A stretch of 42,169 nt of DNA from a bacterium (GCA_030650415.1 JAUSEG010000009.1:1-42169), one strand, 5' to 3'; positions 1-7,505 are shown, numbered from the stretch's first letter. Notes: generated from the sequence alone by a model not told the origin. Translations and numbers: made by a program.

Positions 1-46
1 TCATACAAACTCATTATGAAACACTTTGTCCGCTTTATCCACAAGC

Positions 47-133
47 ATGAGCCCTGACGGGCTCATCTTGCGTTAGAACGGTATCCTCCCGTATTGGAGT
101 CGGAAAGCCATTTGGGTATCATCTTGCGTTAGA
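47..133. repeat. Window-edge hairpin and 15-bp direct repeat
   Basis: Bases 47-66 form a perfect 8-bp inverted repeat around a TGAC loop. The 15-mer TCATCTTGCGTTAGA occurs at 63-77 and again at 119-133, a period of 56 bp. The first 199 bases hold no gene I can support. The structure could be the end of a repeat array or of a transcript cut by the window edge; I do not recognise it. Confidence 0.4.
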
Positions 134-173
134 GAAGACTAATGATTGCCTGATTACTTGAATAATGATAAAA

Positions 174-179
174 TATAAT
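174..179 (+). promoter_or_regulatory. Possible -10 element
   Basis: TATAAT lies 20 nt before the start codon of the following small gene. No good -35 hexamer stands at 16-18 bp upstream, so this is a weak call. Confidence 0.3.
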
Positions 180-199
180 TAACTAATAAATATTATTTT

Positions 200-520
200 A
201 TGAAAGCTGAAAATTCATTTGAACAATTTCCCCGTTTTCAGTGCAATTTGTTCAAAGTAGATTGGCCATTAAGGGGAGAGGAAGAATTGCTAGTTGGTGA
301 TATGAGAGAGGCCACTTTGAAGGCGTTAAATCAGGACGGGAAGGAAAAAGCGCAATTGACATCATTATTGATTGGTGAAGATATTCGCCCTCGTGTACTA
401 CGACTTTCTCGAGGCTTTGAATGGTTTAAAAGAGAAGGTTATTTTACTCTAAGTGAAGATTTAAGCCTCGTTGAGATAACAAATAAATGGAAGGATTTAT
501 TTTTAGAAATTAAACGATAA
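200..520 (+). CDS. Hypothetical protein, 106 aa
   Basis: I do not recognise this protein. It is a soluble, charged 106-residue chain with no signal peptide, membrane segment or cysteine pair. The middle part (IGEDIRPRVLRLSRGFEWF, about residues 57-75) is rich in Arg and aromatics and is followed by an acidic C-terminal half ending in LFLEIKR. It starts at the first ATG after a TATAAT box and has no Shine-Dalgarno sequence. A palindromic repeat begins six bases after its stop, and the dehydrogenase gene follows on the same strand. Coding character (Lys/Glu-rich, AT-rich third positions) matches its neighbours, so it is probably a real gene. Confidence 0.6.
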   Translation: MKAENSFEQFPRFQCNLFKVDWPLRGEEELLVGDMREATLKALNQDGKEKAQLTSLLIGEDIRPRVLRLSRGFEWFKREGYFTLSEDLSLVEITNKWKDLFLEIKR

Positions 521-525
521 ATTTC

Positions 526-551
526 TGGATTCCCGCCTGCGCGGGAATGAC
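526..551 (+). repeat. REP-like palindrome, GGATTCCCGCC type
   Basis: The palindrome ATTCCCGCC/GGGAAT ends in AATGAC. The AATGAC end points toward the dehydrogenase gene and stops 10 nt before its ATG at 562. The ATG inside AATGAC at 547 is in frame with that gene and could mislead a start call. Confidence 0.8.
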
Positions 552-561
552 AAAAGCTTAT

Positions 562-1584
562 ATGAAAATTTCCATTTTTGAAATCAAGCCTTGGGAAAAG
601 AAATTTTTTAATAAGGCCTTAAAAGGCCATAATTTGGATTTTATCAAAGAACCGATTAGTTTGGAAAATTATCAGTCGTCCGGCGATTGTGAGATTATTT
701 CTGTTTTTATCGCTTCAAAAGTTAATAGCGAAATTTTAAATAAACTACCCAATCTGAAATTAATCGCCACCCGTTCCACCGGTTTTGACCATATTGATCT
801 GGCGGCTTGTAAAAATAAGGGGGTTATAGTATGCAACGTGCCGTTTTATGGAGAAAATACCGTGGCCGAGCATGCCTTTGCTTTAATTTTAACCTTGTCG
901 CGTAATATCCATAAATCGTATTTGCGAACAACGCGCGGCGATTATACGATTGAAGGGCTTAAAGGGTTTGACTTGCGCGGCAAAACTTTAGGCGTAATCG
1001 GCGCCGGCCATATCGGCTTGCATTTGATTAAAATGGGGCGGGGTTTTGACATGAAAGTTTTGGCCTTTGACTCGAGTCGTAATGATTTTCAGGCCGATGT
1101 TTTGGGTTTTAAATACGCCAGCCTGGAAGAAGTTTTAAAAAACTCCGATATTATCAGTTTGCATGTGCCGGACAATCCGGCCACGCATCATCTGATAAAC
1201 AAAAATAATATCAAGTTAATTAAAAAAGGCGCGATTTTAATTAACACGGCCCGCGGCGGTATTGTGGAAACCGAAGCTCTGATTGAAGCTTTGGATAAAA
1301 AAATATTAGCCGGCGCCGGTTTGGATGTAATTGAAGGAGAGAACTTAGTGATGGAAGAAAAGCACATGGCCTTTGATAAAAAAACCGCCGAGGAGATGAT
1401 GTCCTTAGCCAAGGATCATATTTTATTTTCTAGAGACAATGTCATTTTTACTCCGCATATCGCTTTTTACAGTGAAGAGGCGATCAGAAGAATTATGGAA
1501 GTAACGGCGGAGAATATAGTAAGCTTCGCGGCCGGTTCGTTAAAGAATACCGTGCCGGCAGAGCAAAAAAATAATTTAATTTAA
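562..1584 (+). CDS. D-isomer-specific 2-hydroxyacid dehydrogenase (D-lactate dehydrogenase-like)
   Basis: This is an NAD-dependent D-2-hydroxyacid dehydrogenase of about 340 residues, the usual length. The Rossmann dinucleotide motif GAGHIGLHLIKMG follows the conserved stretch EHAFALILTLSRN. The catalytic Arg lies in NTARGGIVE, the catalytic Glu in the segment GLDVIEGE, and the catalytic His in FTPHIAFYS. The pattern of a long loop after GLDVIEGE (MEEKHMAFDKK) fits the D-lactate dehydrogenase branch, which reduces pyruvate to D-lactate and regenerates NAD+ in fermenting cells; the substrate itself is inference. I place the start at ATG 562, because the upstream in-frame ATG at 547 belongs to the palindromic repeat. 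The hemerythrin gene follows after about 50 bp. Confidence 0.9.
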   Translation: MKISIFEIKPWEKKFFNKALKGHNLDFIKEPISLENYQSSGDCEIISVFIASKVNSEILNKLPNLKLIATRSTGFDHIDLAACKNKGVIVCNVPFYGENTVAEHAFALILTLSRNIHKSYLRTTRGDYTIEGLKGFDLRGKTLGVIGAGHIGLHLIKMGRGFDMKVLAFDSSRNDFQADVLGFKYASLEEVLKNSDIISLHVPDNPATHHLINKNNIKLIKKGAILINTARGGIVETEALIEALDKKILAGAGLDVIEGENLVMEEKHMAFDKKTAEEMMSLAKDHILFSRDNVIFTPHIAFYSEEAIRRIMEVTAENIVSFAAGSLKNTVPAEQKNNLI

Positions 1585-1617
1585 TTTAATCTCCATTTTT
1601 CGCCGGCTGGCGGATGC

Positions 1618-1622
1618 GGAGG
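1618..1622 (+). promoter_or_regulatory. Shine-Dalgarno GGAGG
   Basis: GGAGG stands 11 nt before the hemerythrin start. It lies at the edge of a GC-rich quasi-palindrome (1600-1616) that looks repeat-derived, so a repeat may be supplying the ribosome site. Most genes in the window have no such site. Confidence 0.45.
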
Positions 1623-1633
1623 ATAAGTAATTT

Positions 1634-2170
1634 ATGAATACGCCAACTAAAATTTTAGCCGAGGAACATCAGAATATTTTAAAAGTAATAGACGCCTTGC
1701 TTAAAAAATGCAAGGCCTTAGAATCAGGCGGGGGGCTTGATAAAGATTTTTTTAAAAAAGCGATTGAATTTATCAGGGGCTACGCCGATAAGTTTCATCA
1801 TGCCAAGGAAGAGGATATTTTATTTGTTGAGTTGTGCCGAGACACCGCGCAAATGCATTGCAATCCCACCGAGCAGATGCTGCACGAGCATGAGTTAGGG
1901 CGAGGTTATGTTAAAAATCTGGAAAAGGGTTTGGCTGAAAATGATAAGGATAAAATTATTGAGAACGCGCGCGGCTATTCGCAGCTGCTCCAAGACCATA
2001 TCTACAAAGAAGATAATATTTTATATCCCATGGCTGAAGAGGCGTTAAGCCAAGAAATTAAGGAAGCGATGCTGGACAAATTTAAGCAAGTTGAACAAAA
2101 GTTTATTGAAGAAAATAAAAAATATATGTCTTTAGTGGAAGAATTAACAAAAAAAAGTAAAAATAACTAA
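1634..2170 (+). CDS. Hemerythrin HHE-domain protein
   Basis: A four-helix-bundle protein of the hemerythrin-like (HHE) family with a non-heme di-iron site that binds O2 or senses oxygen, NO or iron. Likely iron ligands are visible in order: His12 (EEHQNI), His55/His56 with Glu60 (KFHHAKEEDILF), His84 and His86 (MLHEHELGRG), and His122 with Glu126 (QDHIYKEDNILYPMAE). The rest is a Lys/Glu-rich helical tail. At 178 residues it is a single domain without a partner module. The cupin gene starts one base after its stop, so the two are almost certainly translated from one message. A role in oxygen or nitrosative stress handling is inferred from the family. Confidence 0.88.
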   Translation: MNTPTKILAEEHQNILKVIDALLKKCKALESGGGLDKDFFKKAIEFIRGYADKFHHAKEEDILFVELCRDTAQMHCNPTEQMLHEHELGRGYVKNLEKGLAENDKDKIIENARGYSQLLQDHIYKEDNILYPMAEEALSQEIKEAMLDKFKQVEQKFIEENKKYMSLVEELTKKSKNN

Positions 2171-2171
2171 G

Positions 2172-2474
2172 ATGATAAAAAAAATCAGCGAATTGATTGA
2201 ATATCCTAAAGAGGGGATTTTAAGTAAAGATATCGTAAAAAATGATAAACTGAATATTACTCTTTTCTGTATGGCCAAGGGAACGGAAATATCCGAGCAC
2301 ACCTCGACTAAGCCGGGGTATGTATATGTCGTCGAAGGCAGGGGAAATTTTAATCTTTTGGGAGAGGATATCCCAATGTCTAAGGGAGTATTAATCTATA
2401 TGAAAGAAAACAGCATTCATTCGCTGAGGGCGGACGAAAATACCAGTTTTATCCTTACACTGGTTAATATTTAA
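2172..2474 (+). CDS. Small cupin-domain protein
   Basis: A 100-residue single cupin barrel. Cupin motif 1 is recognisable as GTEISEHTSTKPGYVYVVEGRG (about residues 37-58), although the usual HxH pair is reduced to one His. Motif 2 is GVLIYMKENSIHSL (about 72-85), keeping the His. With fewer metal ligands than standard cupins its catalytic status is uncertain; it may bind a small molecule. It is cotranscribed with the hemerythrin gene (1-bp gap) and is followed by a hairpin terminator, so the pair forms a closed unit, plausibly for redox or metal stress. Confidence 0.78.
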   Translation: MIKKISELIEYPKEGILSKDIVKNDKLNITLFCMAKGTEISEHTSTKPGYVYVVEGRGNFNLLGEDIPMSKGVLIYMKENSIHSLRADENTSFILTLVNI

Positions 2475-2500
2475 TTAATAAGTTGACAAATTAAAAGATA

Positions 2501-2528
2501 AAAAATAGCTACATTTAGCTATTTTTTT
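2501..2528 (+). terminator. Rho-independent terminator after cupin gene
   Basis: Stem AAAAATAGCT pairs with AGCTATTTTT around a 6-nt loop and runs into seven T residues. It ends the hemerythrin-cupin unit. Confidence 0.8.
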
Positions 2529-2557
2529 GTTGTTATAATAATTTTGTAGAAAAAAAG

Positions 2558-2585
2558 TTGACAATATTTTATTATGGAATATAAT
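2558..2585 (+). promoter_or_regulatory. Consensus sigma70-type promoter, leaderless geometry
   Basis: TTGACA (2558-2563), 16-bp spacer, TATAAT (2580-2585). The regulator's ATG begins at 2592, seven bases after the -10 box, so the expected transcription start coincides with the start codon and the message would be leaderless. Confidence 0.8.
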
Positions 2586-2591
2586 AGTTAG

Positions 2592-3341
2592 ATGGATATA
2601 TCAATATTTAAAAAATTGGGTTTAAGCGAAAAAGAAACGGCGGTTTATCTGTCTTTATTAGAGCAGGGCGCGGTTTCCGTGCGCAATCTGGCTAAAGCCG
2701 CTGATTTAAATCGCGGTACGACTTATGATATTTTAAAGAAACTGCAGGAATTAGGGCTGGCAAGCTTCTTCCATAAAAATACCAGGCAGCATTTTGTGGC
2801 CGAAGAGCCGGATAAAATTTTAAAATTGCTGGCCAGTCGCCAAGCCGAGCTTAGTATGGCTGAAGAAAAAATTATAGAACTCATTCCTGAATTAAAGTCG
2901 CTTCAGGAAAAGGGCGGCGATAAGCCGGTAACCAAATTTTATGAAGGCAAGTCGGGAGTAAAATTCATTTTGGATGACATTTTAATTTCGATGAAGGCTT
3001 TATCGCAAAAAGATTATTATGTTTATTCGGCGGCCGGAGTGCGCGAAGACGTCTATGGCGCTTATCCGGATTTTAATAAAAAAAGAATCAAGCAGAATAT
3101 AAAGGCTAACACGATTTCTCTATCCGCGGGCGGCGGCACCTATGGGCTGGATGAGAGAAAATGGCTTCCCTCGGCCAGCTCGGGACAGGTGGAAATGATG
3201 ACATATATCTTAATTTACGCGGATAAATGCGCTTATATTTCCCGCGACAGCCGAAACAATCCGGTTGGGGTGATTATTGAAAATAAGATGATCTACGAAA
3301 CGCAGAAAATTTTATTTAAGGAGCTGTGGAAATTGATTTAA
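2592..3341 (+). CDS. TrmB-like transcriptional regulator
   Basis: A 249-residue regulator with an N-terminal winged helix of the TrmB family: KLGLSEKETAVYLSLLEQGAVSVRNLAKAADLNRGTTYDILKKL in outline (about residues 8-52), where NRGTTYDILKKL is the recognition helix. A helical linker (about 75-105) leads to a C-terminal effector-like domain (about 110-249) that resembles the phospholipase-D-like fold of bacterial and archaeal TrmB relatives (EGKSGVKFILDDIL). The ligand and targets cannot be read from sequence. It has a private, near-consensus promoter overlapping its start and could regulate itself or the flanking genes. A short SASSGQ stretch near residue 196 looks like the small repeat-derived peptides seen elsewhere in the window. 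Confidence 0.82.
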   Translation: MDISIFKKLGLSEKETAVYLSLLEQGAVSVRNLAKAADLNRGTTYDILKKLQELGLASFFHKNTRQHFVAEEPDKILKLLASRQAELSMAEEKIIELIPELKSLQEKGGDKPVTKFYEGKSGVKFILDDILISMKALSQKDYYVYSAAGVREDVYGAYPDFNKKRIKQNIKANTISLSAGGGTYGLDERKWLPSASSGQVEMMTYILIYADKCAYISRDSRNNPVGVIIENKMIYETQKILFKELWKLI

Positions 3342-3354
3342 TAATTTTAATGTT

Positions 3355-3417
3355 CGTGAGATTGCGAAGCTTGTCCCGAGCGATAGCGAGGGATCTGTGT
3401 TTGCTCCTCGCAATGAC
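3355..3417 (+). repeat. REP-like repeat, GAGATTGC/GCAATGAC type
   Basis: A 63-bp unit from CGTGAGATTGC to CTCGCAATGAC, almost identical to 5439-5501. Its inner part is a GC-rich hairpin. It ends 9 nt before the glmS start in the same orientation as the other start-proximal repeats. Confidence 0.8.
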
Positions 3418-3426
3418 AATGGAAAT

Positions 3427-5334
3427 ATGTGCGGAATCGTTGGCTATATTGGAAAAAATCAGGCTTTACCGATTTTGCTCGACGGATTGAAGCGCCTCGA
3501 GTATCGCGGCTATGATAGTTCCGGCGTCGCGGTTAAAACGGCGGACGGCGTGTTTTCGGTCAAGGCGGTCGGCCGGATTGTTGAATTGGAGAAAAAGATA
3601 AATTCCCCTAACCCTTCTTTGGAAGGGGGGCAAATTAATCTGGATTCCCGCCTGCGCGGGAATGACAAAGGCAATTTGTTAAAGGGGGTAAATGCGGGGG
3701 CTAATACAGGCATCGCCCATACTCGCTGGGCCACGCATGGCGCGCCAACCGAAGCTAACGCTCATCCGCAGACAGATTGCCAGGGGAAAATTTGGCTGGC
3801 GCATAACGGCATTATTGAAAATTATCAGGAATTAAAAATTCGCCTGATTGCCAAAGGGCATAAGTTTACTTCGCAAACCGATACCGAAGTCATCGCGCAT
3901 CTGCTTGAAGATCTGTATGACGGCGATTTAAGCCGCGCTTTGATTAAGGTTTTGAAAATTTTAAAAGGCGCCTACGGCTTAGCGCTCTTTCACAGCGATG
4001 AGCCGAATAAGCTATTCGCGGCCAAGTTCGGCTCGCCGTTAGTTCTAGGTTTGGCTGACGGCGAAATTATTGTCGCTTCCGATGTTTCCGCCATTATCCG
4101 TTATACCAAGCAGGTTATCTATTTAAAAGACGGGGAAATAGCCGAGATTAGCGGCCAGGATTTTAAGATTTTTGATGCTGATAACAAACAAGTTAATAAA
4201 AACATCGATCAAATTGAATGGGATTCAGAGGCGGCGGAAAAAGGCGGCTGGCCGCATTTTATGTTAAAAGAAATTTTTGAACAGCCCAAATCAATCGCCA
4301 ATAGCATCCGCGGCCGTTATGTAGCCGAAGCAGGCCGGGCGAAATTAGGCGGGCTGGAGAGCGCGGCCGAAAGAATCAGAGGCATAAAAAAAATAATTAT
4401 CGCCTCTTGCGGTACGGCGCGGCTAGCCGGCTTAGTGGGAAAATATATGATTGAAGAATACGCCGGCATTCCTTGCGAGGTTGATTATGCTCATGAATTT
4501 CGTTATCGAAAAGCCATTTTAGACGGAGAAACCGCCCTAATCGCGGTTAGCCAGTCCGGAGAAACCGCCGATACTTTGGCCGCGGTCAGAGAAGCCAAAG
4601 AAAAGGGCTGTCTTACTTTAGGTATAGTAAATGTCGTCGGGTCGTCAATCGCCCGCGCCACCGAGGCCGGAGTTTATTCTCATAGCGGGCCGGAAATTGC
4701 CGTGGCTTCAACCAAAGCCTTCACTTCACAGGTGGCGATTCTTTGTTTATTAACCGTGATGTTTGGGCGGCAAAGGCAGATGTCGTTGGCTACCGGGCAG
4801 AGGATTATCAGCGAGCTGGCGTCTCTGCCGGATAAAATTAAACAGGTTTTAGCTTTAAACGACGAGCTTAAGCGGATAGCGGAAAAATATTATCAGTTTA
4901 AAAATTTTGCTTTTTTAGGCAGAAAATATAATCACCCGGTCGCGTTTGAAGGCGCGCTTAAATTAAAAGAAATTTCCTATATCCACGCCGAGGGATTCGC
5001 GGCCGGAGAATTAAAGCATGGGCCGATTGCCATGATTGATGAAAATTTTCCTTCGTTTTATATCGCGCCGGTGGACAGCGTTTATGAAAAAAATTATTCC
5101 AATATGCAGGAAATAAAAGCGCGTGGCGGGAAAATTATCGCCATCACTACCGCGGGCGATGAAAAAATCAAAGAGGTGGCCGACGAGGTGATTTATATTC
5201 CGAAAACTTTAGAGATGCTCACGCCGATTTTAACCGCGGTGCCTTCGCAACTTTTTGCCTATCACATGGCAATGTTGAATGGCCGCGACGTTGATAAGCC
5301 GAGAAATTTAGCGAAATCTGTCACAGTTGAATAG
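3427..5334 (+). CDS. glmS: Glucosamine-6-phosphate synthase (glutamine-fructose-6-phosphate aminotransferase)
   Basis: GlmS converts fructose 6-phosphate and glutamine to glucosamine 6-phosphate, the first committed step to UDP-GlcNAc. The start is ATG 3427 because the catalytic Cys must directly follow Met (MCGIVGYIG); an open frame upstream of it only reads through the repeat. The glutaminase domain shows RLEYRGYDSSG, HTRWATHG and AHNGIIEN. Two SIS isomerase domains follow, with SCGTARLAG and AVSQSGETADT, and the protein ends in the canonical LAKSVTVE. It is about 635 residues against about 610 in typical enzymes; the excess is a repeat-derived insertion (3600-3700) between the glutaminase strand VGRIVELE and HTRWATHG. 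It heads the UDP-GlcNAc gene cluster. Confidence 0.96.
   Translation: MCGIVGYIGKNQALPILLDGLKRLEYRGYDSSGVAVKTADGVFSVKAVGRIVELEKKINSPNPSLEGGQINLDSRLRGNDKGNLLKGVNAGANTGIAHTRWATHGAPTEANAHPQTDCQGKIWLAHNGIIENYQELKIRLIAKGHKFTSQTDTEVIAHLLEDLYDGDLSRALIKVLKILKGAYGLALFHSDEPNKLFAAKFGSPLVLGLADGEIIVASDVSAIIRYTKQVIYLKDGEIAEISGQDFKIFDADNKQVNKNIDQIEWDSEAAEKGGWPHFMLKEIFEQPKSIANSIRGRYVAEAGRAKLGGLESAAERIRGIKKIIIASCGTARLAGLVGKYMIEEYAGIPCEVDYAHEFRYRKAILDGETALIAVSQSGETADTLAAVREAKEKGCLTLGIVNVVGSSIARATEAGVYSHSGPEIAVASTKAFTSQVAILCLLTVMFGRQRQMSLATGQRIISELASLPDKIKQVLALNDELKRIAEKYYQFKNFAFLGRKYNHPVAFEGALKLKEISYIHAEGFAAGELKHGPIAMIDENFPSFYIAPVDSVYEKNYSNMQEIKARGGKIIAITTAGDEKIKEVADEVIYIPKTLEMLTPILTAVPSQLFAYHMAMLNGRDVDKPRNLAKSVTVE
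3600..3700. repeat. In-frame nested repeat inside glmS
   Basis: An outer inverted pair (CCCCTAACCC with AAGGGGGG, then AATTTGTTAAAGGGGG on the right) encloses a complete GGATTCCCGCC...AATGAC palindrome at 3640-3666. The whole stretch is open in frame and encodes about 33 residues including NSPNPSLEGGQ and DSRLRGNDKG, which are absent from typical GlmS. Confidence 0.75.
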
Positions 5335-5342
5335 TCCTAAAG

Positions 5343-5501
5343 GTCATTGCGAGCGACCGTAGGGAGCGTGGCAATCTAACGAACGGTAAGAAACAATCAT
5401 AATAAAATAGTGGCGATATTTAATGAAGTATAGTCATACGTGAGATTGCGAAGCTTGTCCCGAGCGATAGCGAGGGATCTGTGTTTGCTCCTCGCAATGA
5501 C
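5343..5501. repeat. REPIN-like inverted doublet
   Basis: The left arm (5343-5383, GTCATTGCGAGCGAC...) and the right arm (5439-5501, ...CTCCTCGCAATGAC) are inverted relatives around a 55-bp AT-rich spacer. The right arm matches 3355-3417 almost base for base. The element ends 10 nt before the acetyltransferase start. Confidence 0.75.
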
Positions 5502-5511
5502 AAAAGGCGTT

Positions 5512-5856
5512 ATGGAAATTAAACAAACCAAAATTAAAGCCGGCGGCATAAAATTTTTTATCGAGCAGGACGGCAAAGAGGCGGCCAGAGCCTATCTCTA
5601 TGTTTTAAAAAATGATTTGCATGAAGAGCCTTTTGGATTTTTGGAAGATGTCTTTGTCGATGAAAGCCTAAGAGGCCAGGGTCTAGGCACTAAACTGCTT
5701 AAAGAAATTTTTCGAATGGCTAAAATCAGCAAATGCTACAAAATTGTGGCCACCAGCCGGCACGAGAGGCCGAAGGTTCACGATCTTTATGAAAGGCTAG
5801 GCTTTAAAAATCGCGGTTTGGAATTTAGAATGGATTTACCCCCACACTTAATTTAA
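5512..5856 (+). CDS. GNAT N-acetyltransferase, Gna1-like (candidate glucosamine-phosphate acetyltransferase)
   Basis: A 114-residue GNAT enzyme transferring acetyl from acetyl-CoA. The acetyl-CoA loop is RGQGLGTKLL (about residues 52-61). Around it lie features shared with eukaryotic glucosamine-6-phosphate acetyltransferase Gna1: an Glu-Asp pair in FLEDVFV, CYKI after the CoA helix, LYERLGF and a terminal GLEFRMDL resembling the Gna1 end. The N-terminal helices of Gna1 are missing. It lies between glmS and glmM, and the GlmU in this cluster lacks an acetyltransferase domain, so acetylation of GlcN-6-P or GlcN-1-P is a reasonable inference, not shown. Start is ATG 5512; the upstream in-frame codons lie in the repeat. 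Its last residues (PPHLI) are encoded by the inverted repeat of the neighbouring cassette. Confidence 0.72.
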   Translation: MEIKQTKIKAGGIKFFIEQDGKEAARAYLYVLKNDLHEEPFGFLEDVFVDESLRGQGLGTKLLKEIFRMAKISKCYKIVATSRHERPKVHDLYERLGFKNRGLEFRMDLPPHLI

Positions 5857-6135
5857 CGATGGTTAATATGTTTTATGTTTACATATTAAAAAGTAAAAAA
5901 GACGGTTTATTATATACCGGCTCAACAAATGATTTAAGGAAGAGGTTTACTTTACATAATAGCGGTAATGTATTTTCAACAAAAAATCGCAGACCATTTG
6001 AGTTAATTTATTATGAATCATATAAATCAGAAAAAGATGCTAGAATTAGGGAGCATAATTTGAAAATGAGAGCAAACGCGCTTGGGCAGTTAAAGCGAAG
6101 AATTAAAGACAGTCTAATTATTTAAGTGTGGGGGT
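5838..6135. mobile_element. GIY-YIG cassette bounded by perfect 14-bp inverted repeats
   Basis: ACCCCCACACTTAA at 5838-5851 is repeated as its exact reverse complement at 6122-6135. The 298-bp interval contains only the GIY-YIG ORF. The left repeat forms the 3' end of the acetyltransferase gene and the right repeat ends two bases before the glmM start codon. No clear target-site duplication is visible. I infer a small mobile cassette; a paired regulatory hairpin cannot be excluded. Confidence 0.6.
5868..6125 (+). CDS. Small GIY-YIG nuclease-domain protein (UPF0213/YhbQ-like)
   Basis: A single GIY-YIG domain of about 85 residues. The family start FYVYILKSKKDGLLYTGSTNDLRKR contains the two short strands (YVYIL and LYTGS) and the catalytic Arg region; HNSG and the Tyr/Glu-containing segment ELIYYESYKSEKDARIREHNLK complete the domain. 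GIY-YIG domains cut DNA, but small stand-alone versions in bacteria are mostly uncharacterised. I prefer ATG 5868, which places the first strand next to Met; ATG 5859 would add three residues. It is more AT-rich than the glm genes around it and lies inside 14-bp inverted repeats, which suggests it arrived separately from the biosynthetic genes. Confidence 0.85.
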   Translation: MFYVYILKSKKDGLLYTGSTNDLRKRFTLHNSGNVFSTKNRRPFELIYYESYKSEKDARIREHNLKMRANALGQLKRRIKDSLII

Positions 6136-6137
6136 GT

Positions 6138-7496
6138 ATGACTAAATTATTCGGCACCGACGGTATTAGAGGCCTGGTTAACGATAAAAGCATAAATTCG
6201 GAAATGGGCTTTAAAGTCGGTTGGGCCCTAGTGGAATTTTCTAAAAAGATTAATAGACACCCTAAAATAATCATCGCTCGCGATACTCGCGGGTCTGGTC
6301 TAATGCTGGAAGCGGCTTTATCCGCCGGCATTAAGGCTAATGGCGGAGAAGTTATTTCAGCCGGTATAATTCCTACTCCCGGGCTGGCTTTTCTAATAAA
6401 AAGTGAAAAAGCCAACGCCGGGGTGGTAATTTCGGCTTCGCATAACGATTGCGCTTATAATGGCTTTAAAATTTTTAAATATGATGGAACAAAATTAAAT
6501 GATCGCGAGGAAGAAGAAATTGAAAATATAATTTTAGAAGATAGATCGTTAATGAATTTTGAAATTAATTTTTCATCGCAACCGGCAGATTTTTTTTACA
6601 GAGATGAAGGGCTGACAAATAAATATATTGATTTTTTATTAAATTTTCTGTCTAAGGAAATAAATTTTAAGGGTATGAAAGTCGCGCTGGATTGCGCCAA
6701 TGGTTCGACTTATGAGGTCGCGCCGGAGATTTTTAGAAGGCTCGGCGCGGAGGTAGAATTGAATTTCGCCCAGCCGGACGGAAAAAACATTAACGCCAAT
6801 TGCGGTTCACAGCACACCGAAGCCTTGCAAGCCGAGGTTAAAAACAAAAAGGCTCAGGTCGGCCTGGCCTTTGACGGCGATGGCGATCGTTTAATCGCGG
6901 TGGCCGAAGACGGCAAAGTTCTAACCGGCGATCAGTTGATATATATTTATTCCCGATTATTTTTAGACCAGGGCTGGCTAAAAAACGACTTGGTGATTAG
7001 CACGGTTATGAGCAATGTCGGCTTTATTAATGCTTTGCGCGCGCTGGGGGTTGCGCATAGGGCAACCGACGTTGGCGATCGAGCGGTGTTTTTTGAAATG
7101 AAAAGAAGCGGCGCCGTTTTAGGCGGGGAAGAGTCTGGCCATATTATTTTTTCCGGACTGCATACGACCGGCGACGGGATTTTAAGCGCTTTGATGCTGG
7201 TTTGGGCGATGAATCATTATAATCAGTCTTTGTCCGAGCTGGCCGCGCAATTTACCCTGGCGCCGAAACTGCTCGTTAACGTCGAGGTGAAAACCAAGCC
7301 CGAGCTGTCGTCCGTTGCCGAGATTGACAAAGTTATTAAAGAAGTTGAAAATCAGCTTGGGGGAGAAGGCCGGATTTTAGTCCGTTATTCCGGCACCGAG
7401 CCATTATGCCGCGTGATGATCGAGGGAAAAAATAAAAATGAGATCAGTCTTTTAGCCGATAGAATTTGCCGAGTAATTAATAAAACCCTAGGTTAA
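6138..7496 (+). CDS. glmM: Phosphoglucosamine mutase
   Basis: GlmM interconverts glucosamine 6-phosphate and glucosamine 1-phosphate in the cytoplasm. The 452-residue protein shows all landmarks of the alpha-D-phosphohexomutase family: FGTDGIRG at the N-terminus, the phosphoserine loop ISASHN (Ser about residue 101), the Mg2+ loop DGDGDRL, the sugar-binding loop GGEESGH and the phosphate-binding RYSGTEPLCRVM near the end. The start is ATG 6138; a GTG at 6126 in frame lies within the cassette's inverted repeat and would add four residues. The gene follows the GIY-YIG ORF after 12 bp and precedes the uridylyltransferase by 9 bp. Confidence 0.95.
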   Translation: MTKLFGTDGIRGLVNDKSINSEMGFKVGWALVEFSKKINRHPKIIIARDTRGSGLMLEAALSAGIKANGGEVISAGIIPTPGLAFLIKSEKANAGVVISASHNDCAYNGFKIFKYDGTKLNDREEEEIENIILEDRSLMNFEINFSSQPADFFYRDEGLTNKYIDFLLNFLSKEINFKGMKVALDCANGSTYEVAPEIFRRLGAEVELNFAQPDGKNINANCGSQHTEALQAEVKNKKAQVGLAFDGDGDRLIAVAEDGKVLTGDQLIYIYSRLFLDQGWLKNDLVISTVMSNVGFINALRALGVAHRATDVGDRAVFFEMKRSGAVLGGEESGHIIFSGLHTTGDGILSALMLVWAMNHYNQSLSELAAQFTLAPKLLVNVEVKTKPELSSVAEIDKVIKEVENQLGGEGRILVRYSGTEPLCRVMIEGKNKNEISLLADRICRVINKTLG

Positions 7497-7505
7497 TTTA
7501 AAATT

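Noticed and set aside
547-561. Upstream in-frame ATG for the 2-hydroxyacid dehydrogenase
   Set aside because: It is the ATG of the repeat's AATGAC end; the family N-terminus begins at 562.
2483-2488. TTGACA as a second promoter before the TrmB gene
   Set aside because: No -10 box at 16-18 bp, and the terminator hairpin at 2501-2528 follows at once.
3397-3426. Ten-codon N-terminal extension of GlmS
   Set aside because: It translates the repeat, and the catalytic Cys must follow the initiator Met at 3427.
5343-5501. tRNA or other stable RNA in the GC-rich gap
   Set aside because: No cloverleaf or TTCRANY loop; the stretch is explained by inverted repeat arms with copies elsewhere.
5440-5511. 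24-codon extension of the GNAT gene
   Set aside because: It reads through the REP-like right arm and adds a basic stretch unlike the family.
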